Position numbers and translations under genes: made by a program
The notes under the pieces: generated by a model
What the model saw: only the letters and a program-made list of their open reading frames with translations
What the model was told of the DNA's origin: nothing
Database searches by the model: none
In this document: in pieces, positions 23,843 to 35,466 of the stretch
Position numbering within the stretch: position 1 is the stretch's first letter
Layout: every line of letters starts with the position of its first letter
Assembly: GCA_032718475.1 (NCBI GenBank)
Contig: JAUCBJ010004832.1
Location: 1 to 54,131, forward strand
DNA length: 54,131 nucleotides
Source of the DNA: Nemertoderma westbladi
Taxonomy: Eukaryota; Xenacoelomorpha; Nemertodermatida; Nemertodermatidae
Reading direction: 5' to 3'

Positions 23843-26574
23843 TTACGTCATAAAATTACATTTTATTCACTATTTCAAAATGTATCGGATTTTTTTGTTT
23901 TTACATTTCATAATTTATTCTAAAATTTTATACCTACCCCTTTTGCTTTGCTGGCAGTCTCAGCTTTCTATTTTTAACTAACACGGTTCATTCCGGCCAA
24001 AAATTAGAAGTGTTGGTGTTTTTTTATTTTTAAGTTGCGAAAAATGTTTAGACTTCATTTTATCATTAAATTCTGCTGAGGATTCAAAGTGCTATCCATC
24101 CAGTGCCATTGTAATTGTCATAAAAATAAGTTGAGGTACAGGTACACTTAATCAGTTTGCGATTAGTCTGAAAGGAACTTGTATAGAATATTAATGTGAA
24201 ATGTAGGGCCTAGTTGAATTACAGTAGTATCATAAAACTAACGATCTGATAATTAATGTAATTTTTAAAAAAAGACACGTATTTTGAATTTGAATGGCCC
24301 AATTTGTTAGTTAAATTTACACTTCTTATCAATAATTGTTGTTTATGTTTTAAACATTTTGATATATTTCATTACTTTGACTTTCACAAATCTAAGAAAC
24401 TAACACCAAACAGTAGAACTGTAAAAACTTTTTATCTGTTTATAAGTTTTGAATATTTCATTCCTCCATTGTGCCAATTATCAAACATTTATGGTAGATA
24501 GGTGTGTGCCACTAGTGCCAGTGTCACAATGTGTGGCACTGCTGCACCAGAGGGGAATTATATGCATGTGCTGGACATTTCAAATAAATAATTATGTATG
24601 CCGGTCATCACAAATTCGTCCTTAAAGTCTGTGGGCCTATAATATTATTTTGTTCATTATATAAGAAAAATACGCTGGTTAATTCAGTAATCATTTTCAT
24701 TTGGGAATTGGAAAACGAAGATTTACTTTCCCAATTAGCATTAAAATAAATGGCGTGTAATCATTGTTACTACAGTAGTACATTAATGCAGAAGAAACTA
24801 TGTGCTGTCGCGTGTCGACGTTATCATTCGCTGATTCGCATGCTTGTATGTAGGCCAATGTACATAATCGGGTACAGTACAGTAGTTTATGTCATCACAG
24901 TACAATCGATACCGGACCGGTACGATCACATTACGTAATTAATTCGTAGTTACTGTATTTAGTTATTGTTTATTTGATCATAATTATTAAAATCAATATT
25001 TTTTAGAAACGTGTTTCCCGCTACGTAAAATTTGCAAACCTTTTGTATTAAAAAATATTAACCACTCCACTTTGTCGTATAATTGTAGTTTTTCATCCTA
25101 ATTTACTATCCTACGTTTTTTTGCGCTCATTGTTACTAGTAGGTAGAGCAGGTGTTGTCTTTCTTTATCTGTAAATAATTAACGTAACACTATCAATAAA
25201 TAACATTTTAGATTTCACATCTGCTGTAGGACATGTCTGTTTATGTACTATTATCAAATTTCAATCAGGGGCGCGCTATAAATGTAGCAGAAAGTAATCA
25301 TACTGTATATACTGTAATGTAGCAGCAGCAGGCGAGAGCAGGCAACCATATGATAAATATTAAATATTAATTAACAATAACACATCTATAACTTTCCATT
25401 TTTTCAATTCTTCACCGTATTAATTACTTATATGTTCTCTCTCGCTCTGCGTAATAAAAAAATACGAATATTCTACAAATATTGTCATCATTATTTCCCT
25501 TCAACTCAAAGGAATAATATCCATATTTCACTTAAGGAAAGTGTAGCAAAATATATAACATAAATTATGCCTATTGAGTAAAAACTTCTGGTAGTTTGTT
25601 TTGCGGATTTTTGCACTGTACATGGTTGTTAGTCTCATTAAATCAGTTCAGAGTTTGTGAATGAAAACAATCAAATCAGTTGCATATAATAATTTATTAT
25701 TACTCTTGTTATTGTCTGATCGTTTCTATCCGGTACATTTGAGGCTTCATAAAGAAAGACGAGGCTCTACAATTATGGCCATTGTTAGTTTAGTTAAATT
25801 TAAATGATAATATCATAACAGCCATTCAATTCGCCAGCCACTTTAAACTTTGATTTCAAAATAATATAGTTCTTGGGTAGTTAGTTCCCTTAGCCCTGCT
25901 TTATTTATTATTATTATCGATATTTCCAACCCTATAAATCTCTTGTTGGTTGTAAGACTTCATTTATTTCGTAAATGTATCTGTTGTTATTAATATTTAC
26001 ACTTGATATTTGCAATTATTGTGAATTTGTGATATGCCTCACTCTCATAAATTATAATTTGAATAGTCAAACTATGTAATTAATTGTTGTTCCCATGGTT
26101 TACGTTTAAGATGGACACATTTTAAATCGATCTCATTATCACTATACCCAGACATTGCATCGCCATTACATATAACATTACACCATCACCCTTAATAACA
26201 TTACACCATCCACCCTTAATACACCAACCATTTTTAGCAAATCAGAGCCCCTCCCCCCTAATTTTTTAAAATTTTAATCATATGCTACGGAATTTGGAAG
26301 AATGAGTTCGACAAATTTTCTTACTGCTGGCAGAGCTGGATTTTTTAATTTATGAGCTATTTCGATACAACAAGCCGTTAAAAAGCGTCTATTTGGCAAT
26401 ATTTAGCCACCTCAATCGGCTTTATTTTTCTTTTCGTCTTTTGATTGTAATCTAGATATCATTAGAACCGCCTTAATTCCGAATTCCGAATTTCATTTGC
26501 AGATTCCGAATCTGAAAACTGTTTTAACTTTCACCAAAAATTCCCAAAGATATTATTAAATACAAAGGTGTCGA
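23843..26574. other. AT-rich intergenic DNA, no gene seen
   Basis: Strongly AT-rich, with no open frame that resembles a known protein and no tandem array. It could contain a longer KCTD 3' untranslated region in its first part. Confidence 0.55.
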
Positions 26575-26705
26575 TTTTGGAGACAGGGAGGGAAACTGGA
26601 CGCAAATCCCATCTTGGCGAATTAATATCCCGCCTCAATGTTAAATTCTCAATTTAGGGAAAGGAGCAGGTTAGAGTGGCACGTTATTTTAACCAATACA
26701 ATAAT
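26575..26705. mobile_element. Partial copy of the 22.4-kb MITE family
   Basis: About 130 bp match the right-arm complement of the element at 22,444-22,764: gacgcaaatcccatc, ttggcgaattaatatcccgc, ctcaatgttaaattctcaat, gggaaaggagcaggtta, then an ataataga boundary. The opposite arm is missing, replaced by unrelated sequence with a small gaattcta inverted repeat at about 26,706-26,745. Confidence 0.7.
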
Positions 26706-27894
26706 AGAATTCTATTCTAGAATTCAACAATTCACAATTCTAGAATATTTATTACGCGTAATGGAGAAACAAGAAAGAAGATGGAGAGTTTTAAAGATAT
26801 TCTAGAATAAAGACAAAAAACCTTATAATTATAGCGATTTACGTCTGAAAATTTACACTCTAGTATTTTGATAATATGGACGTTGGATTTGCCTTGGGGA
26901 ATGAACTTGAACTTGATGGCCAATGTGAGTTGCACTGCACTCTGGTACCCAAATAGCAAACGTGTACAAACTCTTGTTGCACGAATTGTACAAAGACACC
27001 GTTTGTTGAGCTGCCTGAAAGGGTGCTTATAAACACCCTTTTACTTTTCGTCACATTTACATGCCCAAATAATAAATGTTAATAATATTAAATTAATCCT
27101 CGCCTCTCACATATTAGAGGTACACTACTATGCCTCATACAGTACTAAATCCTCGCATTACACCAATGTGACTCTCTCCATAGGCCGTGGTGTACAAGTA
27201 GATTGTAAAAACATGTTATTTGTCACTGTACTGATTTCGATGCCACACTACTCAGGATTACGATGCATAACTACATGTGTATGTGTTCCTGAGGAATAGT
27301 AAGAAATGAATGACTAGAATAATCATGATAGGAAACCCGTAAGGTATAGAGCGTGTAGGCCTATAGGCTACTGCTATACCAGTAACCACACCCTTGTTTT
27401 GTTGTTCCTTGCTGACATCCCCATAACATATCCAGCACTTTTATATGGATCGTCGTGTTCCATTAATCCCACGAGCCTGATTGAAACACACATGTAACAC
27501 AGCGGATTCCCTGTAGCGTCAACGGATCTTATTAATAATGTATATATTTAACGAAAGCTCCTATGTATAGATATACAGTATATATATATATAGGCCTAAA
27601 TATATTATAATATATGCCTTGCCATAACAATTTTTCCTGAAAGGTAACCATAAAACCACTCCACATCGAGACACTGCAATAACAACAAACGCAAAAAATA
27701 TGCGTTAGTGTACTTGAACACAAAACGTCCAGTCCAGTCCGAGATCGGTTTATTTATTACCATGTACAATAACCTCCAAGATTAAATACAATTTATTTTA
27801 ATCTCATTGACAGTGCTGTTCTTTTCTTATTGTACAGTATCCAATGAAAGATCACGTTGGCGGTTGTATTTTTATTTTGTTGCAGTAGGAATAA
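26706..27894. other. Intergenic DNA, nothing recognised
   Basis: AT-rich, with a TA microsatellite stretch at about 27,575-27,620. No coding sign. Confidence 0.55.
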
Positions 27895-28224
27895 TGTATA
27901 GTTGAAGATGTTTTTTCCTGTGTACAAAAATACAAAAGCACCTATATTCCTGATTACCTTAGGTTGGCAGTTTCGCGTATGAGATTGAGCTCAGAGGGGA
28001 GCAGGGCCACGGGAGCAGGACCCCCCCGCCAATGCGATCGAGTTTGCCGCCGCTGTGACTCAGACTCAGCGGAAGATGAGAAGAGACATGTGCTGCTCCA
28101 CTGCCCCATAACAGTTTCATTACGCGAGAAATTTAATATTACTACCTGCGAGAGTTTAACCACGTTTTTCGAAGAGACTAACTTATACATTCTGTTTGCT
28201 TATATTACGCCCCATTATACCTAG
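27895..28224 (+). pseudogene. LINE ORF2 C-terminal fragment with zinc-knuckle-like motif
   Basis: The frame is open from 27,895, just after a stop, to the stop at 28,222. The translation has a pattern common at the C-terminus of non-LTR retrotransposon ORF2: KYKSTYIPDYLRLAVSRMRL, then CRRC, then DEKRHVLLHCP, giving a C-X2-C ... H-X4-C metal-binding set, then LREKF. Only about 110 codons remain, so the copy is severely 5'-truncated. It differs from the element at 11,738-12,872, whose remaining part ends without this motif. The start of the element and its 3' end are not marked by a visible duplication. Confidence 0.72.
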
Positions 28225-28791
28225 TTAGATAGTTTCATTGTATATGATTAGGATATTATACTGCGAATAAATGGACATTTTCAGATAAAACGTAGGTGAG
28301 GTTTTTTTGGTTAAGACTTTTAATGCTATTGGAATTGTTATTGTTTGTGAGGTGGTTAATTATTACACGCTTGAATTTAATATTGTGAATAAACGACTAC
28401 AACTACTTCGTGAAATAACATTCTAACCTTAACATTTGCAAAGCAAGTGTCAGCGAGCGAGGAATTAAGATCACAAAGGGATCATTAGGGGTAGGGGAGT
28501 GATAACACGGAAAGAAGTACTTTTGTCACTAATTTTAATTGACCGAAAATCAATTACAGTATTTTGTCTGAGTGTGTTGAGTTTTGCATGAGTTGGCCCT
28601 ACTGCAGTACCAATAAAGGAAGCAGGATGAATTGTCAGTACGATGGTATTTTTATGAGTTATCATTAAAATCGTGTATACAAATTGTTATATGATAGGCC
28701 CGCTGTAGTAGGGCTGTAGGGCCTATATTATTTTACGAGATAATTTTTTTATTATTTTTATTTAGACTTTGGATACGTGGTGTGTCTGGTG
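28225..28791. other. Intergenic DNA, nothing recognised
   Basis: The first part may be the untranslated tail of the LINE fragment. There is no coding sign. Confidence 0.5.
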
Positions 28792-30296
28792 TAGAAGGTA
28801 GTATATAAGATTAGATATTGAGGTAGAGCAGAATGCGATTTTAGCTCATTTAGCTTCACCTCAATAAACTATTTCCAATTCCGCCACTTCCTCAATTTAT
28901 TGTCTATCACTTTAGATTGTTGATGTACAAACCAGCCAATCACAGCCAATTCCATTCCAGCATTCTAAATACTGCACTCTCATTGGCAGTAGCAGTACAG
29001 ACTGATAGAGTTGTCATTAGCAAATTACACTTACTTTGCACTGACTTCACGTTCTTGGGGAAGGGACCCCTATAGCTATAAGTGTAAAATAATAAATATC
29101 TGAAGATTTGTTGCATAATCCTACAAGTTGAAGAATGGGTGTTCAAGTGGAAATTCTAATTCCTTAATCAGTTCATATGAATTGAATATATGTCAGTCTG
29201 TCAGCATATTATCTGAGCAGCTGAGTAGCACGTGTAATTGCAATAAAGTATAGGCTATATTCAGATATTATGCTGCTATGTTTTATAGGCCTAGTAAATT
29301 AATAATTAAACAGGTGCTGCACGCAGTTTAAAATTTATAACTGTATAAAAAATGAAAATTTTGGATTTAATTAATTAAAGTACCCGGTAGCTTAATTAAA
29401 CATTGAAAAGTAATTTATTAATACTGTAACCCGTCGATAAAGTGCGGGTAGGTCTGTAGGATGCATTCTTCTTACAATGTCACCCATCATAACAACTACT
29501 GTAGTTGCTATGGTAACTGCTATGATTGTTGTGATAACACGACTAACACGATTCATACTGTAACATTGACCATTCGAAAGTGCATAATCATATAGGCAGA
29601 CGCAGACAGACAGACAGAAATTACGTTTATTATATTCAGGGCCGGATTAATGACTTGTCGGCCCGGGTGCACTTTTCACTTTTCCACTAGCAACCCCCCC
29701 CCCCCCCCCCCCCCAGTATTTATATTATCATTTTCAACTTAATATAATTAACTAAATAAGATAAATTTTAAAAAAGTTAAAATTCTACGTTTTTTTCCCA
29801 TGTAATACGTAATTACATTCTTAAATTGGTACTTTTTCGTTGCTTAACCCTATTTGGCCGGGGGGGGGGGGGGGGGGGGGGGGTCATTTTATAAAGTTTT
29901 TTGTAGTTCATCTGTATTTTTTAGTCAGATTTGTCAGAAACCGAGATTTCGTGACCTTTCTACAATTTAATGGGCTATACAAAATAGCAAACGCCATTTA
30001 TATGGCTATGTTAGTTTTCGTGCTGTGGTCCCTTTTTGAAATTTCACAGCTGACAATATGTTTTGCAGAATGCGACCCCTGGCGGACCCTTGGAGGTGAC
30101 GGCCCGGCCAGGAGCACCGACCTGCACCCATTGCACTCCCCTTAATCCGGCCCTGATTATATTAAGTTTATTACATAAAGAATTTAGACTGATAGACAAG
30201 AAATTGATGCAAGAGTTTATTGAGGTGAAGCAAATAAGCTAAAATCGCATTCTGCTCTACCTAAATATATAATCTTTATCTGTAGGTAGTATGTAC
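28792..30296. mobile_element. 1.5-kb inverted-repeat element containing a nested hAT element
   Basis: Arms of roughly 120 bp face each other. The left arm (28,792-28,922) contains aggtagagcagaatgcgatt, gcttcacctcaataaac and ttgtctatcactttagatt. The right arm (30,172-30,296) contains the complements in reverse order with scattered differences and one gap. The space between has no transposase frame and holds the complete hAT-type insertion at 29,637-30,155. Either this is one non-autonomous transposon with long arms, or two copies of a short repeat in opposite orientation; no target duplication was found outside the arms. Confidence 0.6.
29637..30155. mobile_element. 519-bp non-autonomous hAT-type DNA transposon
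   Basis: Perfect 14-bp terminal inverted repeats, cagggccggattaa at 29,637 and its complement ending at 30,155, are flanked by an exact 8-bp direct duplication attatatt (29,629-29,636 and 30,156-30,163). Eight-base duplications and CAGGG-type ends are hallmarks of the hAT superfamily. A poly-C run lies near the left end (about 29,693-29,714) and a poly-G run inside (about 29,860-29,883). The 101-codon open frame inside (29,840-30,145) is translated repeat, not a transposase. Confidence 0.9.
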
Positions 30297-31794
30297 CTCT
30301 GATGATTCGGATAGCAGGTGTGCCGTACTATTAGAACGACTGAACGAGGTAACGGAAATCCTTATTGGGGTAAATAAGCCACTGCGCCCGGCGCATTGGA
30401 GGATAAAAGCCAGTCATAGTAATCTAAAGGAAATAAATAAATTGTTTTTGGTGGAATATTTAGTATGTAGGCCTACTGTACTGTTGTGTAAAGCTTTTTA
30501 GTCATCCATCAATTTATGACCTTCAATGTTATGGAATGTTCATGTTCACTTATCAGTGGTTCAGGGCGTGACAAAATGTTGCTACGAATCGCGGCTACAC
30601 GGTACAAAAGACTTCCTGCGTCTGGAATGTGGCAGCTTACGGATAAATTTTGAATGACCTTGTGAGAATGTCAATTAGTTTGTTGGCGGCAACAGGTTTG
30701 AATGGGTGGCCTACCCTACTCATTGAAGCAGAGCTCGTTTTACCATTAATATTCGATGTGCTGTTTCATCTTCCGGGGAATATTGACTTGATGTCGAGAG
30801 CTGAAAGGAAACAAGTCCACGGGTATTTCAATCCACCTACTGTAGCTGTTTTCGGAATCGCGTACACTATAGGCCTACAGCCGGGTTCCAGTGGAATTAT
30901 TTGAAAGCCGAATTCTTACTGTATTACACACCCAACTGCTTTCATTCCATTTTAATCAAACGATAAGTTTAAAGATTACCTCTGGGAGCATCTTAGATTG
31001 GTTCCGAGGTGCGCTGATATACCTCGCAGGGAAACAGTCTTAGTATTCGGTATTCCGCTGGTGACACTCCACTGAATCGGTTCAATGGGCGTGATGAAAA
31101 TGGGATTATGCCTCGTGTTTTTTCGCCTAAAAGCATGCAAATTGCCAGTGGCTACGTCTGAATAATTATGCAACTACTAGTTTTCCTTTGAACGGTTCCG
31201 AGAACTCGATTAAACCAGGATATACTGATACATCTCATTATCTCCTGGTCCTGAGCCGTAATTATCCCAAGAGTTTCTTTGCTTTTCGGTAGTTATTATA
31301 CAGTAGTATATGGTTAGTATGAATGTACAGCAACTTTACCGCTACAACAAAAGTAATGTAAGACACGAAGACTGGAAAATAACTAGCTGATCCACCACAA
31401 CACCCCCTCCCTCCCTCCAGTCACCACCTCATCAGTTTTACTTTGTGATCTACAGTATTTATGTATCTACTGTATGTATCCACCTGCAATAAAGCAGCAG
31501 TTACTCACATACAGTAAACGCCGTCATTTTAGGAAAAATATTATCAGACAAATCAGAACGAGCGCAAAGATGCTGATAATGGAGACGAGTACTATACTCG
31601 TAAATCACCTTGGTTAGAACATTGTACGATGTTCCGGTACTGTATAATTTTGATCAGTACCGATAGTAGATTGTTATATGCAATATATGTTGGTGACCTT
31701 ATGTACTGGAACCGCAACGAGTGTTGCATTGGAAACGAGAATGTCTTGACTATATTCCTACACTACCTGATTTTTTTACTTTTTAGATCGTCTA
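30297..31794. other. Intergenic DNA, no convincing gene
   Basis: An 84-codon plus-strand frame at 30,650-30,904 has no recognisable domain. Otherwise this is AT-rich sequence. Confidence 0.5.
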
Positions 31795-31912
31795 AGTAGT
31801 CCCAGAATATTGTTTTATTATGTACATAGCTGAAAGTCTACTTTTTTACTTCTGGTGTTCTTCTTGTTAAAAGTTGATAGAAAGGCGCGATATAAATATA
31901 TTATTATTATTG
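31795..31912 (+). mobile_element. Probable LINE 3' tail (CR1/L2-like ending)
   Basis: The ending aaaggcgcgatataaatata (31,881-31,900) followed by (ATT)n resembles the conserved 3' terminus of many CR1/L2-type LINEs, in which a GGCGC-TATAAAT word precedes a short microsatellite. Only the tail is visible and its 5' limit is arbitrary. No coding part remains. Confidence 0.55.
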
Positions 31913-32648
31913 ATTTAGCATTTGGACGATAAATAATTGTTTCTGCTAATAATGGACCTGAATACTGGGATCAAACAATGGTTCAAAGTGTCGTATTGTA
32001 TACATGATACATACCAGTATAGTTGGTGGTAATAATCTATAACCTACACCAAAACAAAACGCGCCTAAGTCTTAATATTTCTGAGAGAGCCTCTTAGCTT
32101 AGTAATTTTCCAAAGCCTTGAATTTCAATACTGTAGCTTTGTATTTATTGAAGAAAAACACCAAATTCAATTTTCCACCCACCGTTATAATTTGCTGCAG
32201 TTGGGCCACCTGGATTACTCCGCTTTACACAGTACATCCGCAACGTATATGTCAATGGCCTCTTGAGCTCTTGGATAGCTTATCATAAAGGTCAATGACC
32301 GACAAATCATATGAATCAGTGCACATTTTTCGGTTGCTATTTGTGGAAATTCAGTCCCGTTGCGCCAATTTTTATTATTAACTCTATGGTACAGTAGGGG
32401 CCACAATACAACGCATTGTATAAGAAATGTAAAAAAAGTTTAGATTTAACAAATTTATATTTAGCGCTATTGCTACTGTATATATAGCTTTCCGCGAATC
32501 ACGCCTTCATTGTCAATTCGCTTGTTTTCGTCAAGAGCATCTGATGTATGGGATTGAGCACTTCCAAGTGAGAAGAATGCTCCCCCACTTCCTTTCCAAT
32601 TAGAGCGACCGGCCCTCATAGACTTCCCCTCCACGTAGAATTCCCTCA
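31913..32648. other. Intergenic DNA, nothing recognised
   Basis: No coding sign. The interval ends at an 18-base C run (about 32,649-32,666) that borders the next minisatellite. Confidence 0.55.
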
Positions 32649-32684
32649 CCCCCCCCCCCCCCCCCCTCAGCTTACAGTATAATA

Positions 32685-33590
32685 CCCTCACGTCCACCTC
32701 TCCCATTTAGATGCCCACACGTCAGCCCACACGTCCACCTCTCCCAGTTAGAATGCCATCACGTCCACCTCTCCCATTTAGAATGCCCTCACTTCCACCT
32801 CTCCCATTTAGAATGCCCTCTCCTCTCCATTTAGAATGCCATCACGTCCACCTCTCCCATTTAGAATGTCCTCTCCTCTCCATTTAGAATGCCCTCACGT
32901 CCACTTCTCCCATTTAGAATGCCCTCTCATCTCCATTTAGAATGCCCTCACGTCCACCTCTCCCATTTAGAATGCCCTCTCCTCTTCATTTAGATGCCCA
33001 CACGTCCACCTCTCCCAGTTAGAATGCCATCACGTCCACCTCTCCCATTTAGAATGCCCTCACGTCCACCTCTCCCATTTAGAATGCCCTCTCATCTCCA
33101 TTTAGAATGCCCCCACGTCCACCTCTCCCATTTAGAATGCCCTCTCATCTCCATTTAGAATGCCCACACGTCCGCCCACACGACCACCTCTCCATTTAGA
33201 ATGCCCTCACGTCCACCTCTCCCATTTAGAATACCCTCTCATCTCCATTTAGAATGCCCTCACGTCCACCTCTCCCATTTAGAATGCCCTCTCATCTCCA
33301 TATAGAATGCCCCCACGTCCACCTCTCCCATTTAGAATGCCCTCTCATCTCCATTTAGAATGCCCACACGTCCGCCCACACGTCCGCCCACACGACCACC
33401 TCTCCATTTAGAATGCCCTCACGTCCACCTCTCCCATTTAGAATACCCTCTCATCTCCATTTAGAATGCCCTCACGTCCACCTCTCCCATTTAGAATGCC
33501 CTCTCCTCTCCATTTAGAATGCCCACACGTCCGCCCACACGACCACCTCTCCATTTAGAATGCCCACACGTCCACCTCTCCAGACTGACT
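32685..33590. repeat. Compound minisatellite of ~23- and ~30-bp units
   Basis: Two unit types share the core catttagaatgccc: a longer type, cacgtccacctctcccattt plus core, and a shorter type, tctcatctccattt plus core. They often alternate, giving a compound unit of about 53 bp. A segment with cacacgtccgcccacacgac recurs at about 33,167, 33,362 and 33,522, marking a larger duplicated block. Strongly pyrimidine-rich on this strand. Confidence 0.92.
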
Positions 33591-33783
33591 TGCCCCTTTC
33601 CCTTAATTCAGTAATTACCGGTATGGTCACTGGTCAGATGGTTGGACAAGGACAGAAGGACAATACACAAGATATGCGCGAAGGGAAAGTACCGGTATCT
33701 GCTTGTACAGTAGTACCGGTCAGCTGGTAGATATGTTCCTAAAGCAAAGGCTGAAAGGGTAGAAGGGTCATGAGCAGGGGGGT

Positions 33784-33891
33784 GTTTGAAAAAGGTGGAC
33801 TGGACACAGAAAACATGGACAACGGACAGACCAATCAGAAAACGTATTAAGCAAAGCAGTTTGTAGCAATTGGTTTGTCCACCTTTTTCAA
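33784..33891. mobile_element. Short MITE, copy 1
   Basis: An inverted pair, tttgaaaaaggtggac at 33,784 and gtccacctttttcaa ending at 33,891, encloses ggacacag and gaccaatcagaaaacgtatt. A second copy follows 42 bp later. With an end-to-end length of only about 108 bp it cannot encode anything. Confidence 0.75.
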
Positions 33892-33933
33892 GTTTTCTCT
33901 TTCTTAATTACATAATTGGGAATAAGATGTGTG

Positions 33934-34051
33934 TTTGAAAAAGGTGGACAGGACACAGGCACATTAAACATACGTAGATGATAGTCTGACCAATCAAAAA
34001 CGTATTAAGGCAATGCTATTTCGTAGTGTTTGGACTGTCCACCTTTTTCAG
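33934..34051. mobile_element. Short MITE, copy 2
   Basis: Same family and same orientation as 33,784-33,891: inverted ends tttgaaaaaggtggaca and gtccacctttttca, with inner words ggacacagg, gaccaatcaaaaacgtatt and gtagtgtttgg. The two neighbours probably arose by local duplication or nested targeting. The word gtgtttgaaaaagg begins both. Confidence 0.75.
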
Positions 34052-34058
34052 GTTTAAA

Positions 34059-34590
34059 TTATCTATCTATAATCGGCATGCTGGAAGCAGCTGCATTAAG
34101 AATGCTGTCGGTGTCCTAGGCGTATCTACCCCCCCCCCCCCCCCCCCCCGCGCGTAATGCCCCCCTATAGACTTACAGTATAATAATAGTAGGTCTAGCG
34201 TACCGTACAGCACTTCAACTTGGATTTATTGGTTTATTTTTGTGGTTGGGGTTAGTTAGTCAGGCCCAAACCCTAATAATTAGGGTTTGGGGTTACATGA
34301 CAGTTTTAATTAAGGTTTTGGTCCTCCATTTCCACTTTGAATTAGGGTTTCGGACCGCCACTCCCAAAATATCGGGTGACAATGCTCTGGGCGGGGGGAT
34401 CCGGATATGGCACAAGGCAAAAATGCCCGCGGGGGCATTCCTCGTGGGGAGCATTTTCGCTTGATAACACCGGGCTGTCGACAAAATTGCGCCGCCACAA
34501 CTCCTTATCACCCCTCTTGACTTTCGCGAAATTATCTGCAACTTCAAGGACAGTGACTTTTAAGAGGCGTTTCAAGAAAGTCATGGTCTT
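34059..34590 (-). mobile_element. Second, interrupted copy of the 11.7-kb LINE family (3' end only)
   Basis: On the minus strand the segment 34,590-34,473 encodes MTFLKRLLKV and ELWRRNFVDSP, matching the C-terminal MTFLRRILKD and ELWRCNFVDKP of the LINE at 11,738-12,872. Its 3' tail (the complement of aatcggcatgctgg at 34,071) lies about 360 bp further on, at 34,072-34,108, followed by a short ATCT microsatellite. In the first copy these parts are only about 40 bp apart, so this copy has been split by an insertion of about 34,109-34,472. Confidence 0.72.
34109..34472. mobile_element. ~364-bp insertion inside the LINE tail
   Basis: Its limits are set by comparing the interrupted LINE tail with the intact one. 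The ends show a short inverted match (cggtgt at the left, acaccg at the right) and a weak continuation. A C run lies near the left end (about 34,129-34,149). Inside is an 11-bp perfect palindrome arm pair, cccaaaccctaataattagg onwards (34,265-34,291). It has no coding sequence and the superfamily is unknown. Confidence 0.4.
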
Positions 34591-35400
34591 CAATTATTCA
34601 ACTAAATACTGCAGTACTGTAATAAAAAATATTCTGGAATATTTTGTTTTTTTAATGGAGTAGCTACGCAATAGTAAAATGACATCAAACTATTAATACT
34701 CGTCAAACAAAATAAATAATAATGTCTAAGAATTTTGTTTTATGTATGGAATAGAATAAATGGCCTGCACGTTGCAGCGGAAGCAAATACCTGCAATTTT
34801 TGAACGCCGATATACTGTATCAGCTATTTCTCAACGAACTAATACTGTACAGTAGTTGTTTACTTATTTAGAATCGTTGCAACGACAGCTTTCCAATTCT
34901 TCGAACCAATATAAGGACGAAGAATAACGGCGATGCGACTGCGGTGCAATATCGACAAAATTATTTATTAAACAATTTCTTTTAAAACAGAAATTATAAT
35001 AATAAGCATGATTTTAAACGAAAACTACATATGCCTTCAGTTGTTAGGGGCGCCTATTGTAAAATAAATAATACTTTATTTACTTTACTTGATTTCGCGC
35101 CTCGATCTGGCTTATTTACTACCTCGCTGCGCTCGGTCTTTTAATAACAGATCTCGGGATGAACGGTAAATAAAGCATATTATATTTCCCTCACAGTACA
35201 ATAGATAGTTATTATATAATTAACTTTATACGCGGTAATGCGCTAGAATATTTATATTCCAATGTTGATGCTAAGGCTCAGCTCACAGACATCGTGGCTC
35301 GCCCCATATTATTGAACCAGGCCTACTGTACTTCGACAACTTCGGTTGGTCACAGTAAATATGGGATAATAATAACAACAATCTATACCTATAAAAATCA

Positions 35401-35466
<66 letters not shown>

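Noticed and set aside
29840-30145. 101-codon frame inside the hAT element as a transposase
   Set aside because: It starts at a poly-G run, has no transposase motif and is far too short.
34265-34291. TTAGGG-like words as an interstitial telomere
   Set aside because: Only single copies on each arm of a short palindrome; no tandem telomere repeat.
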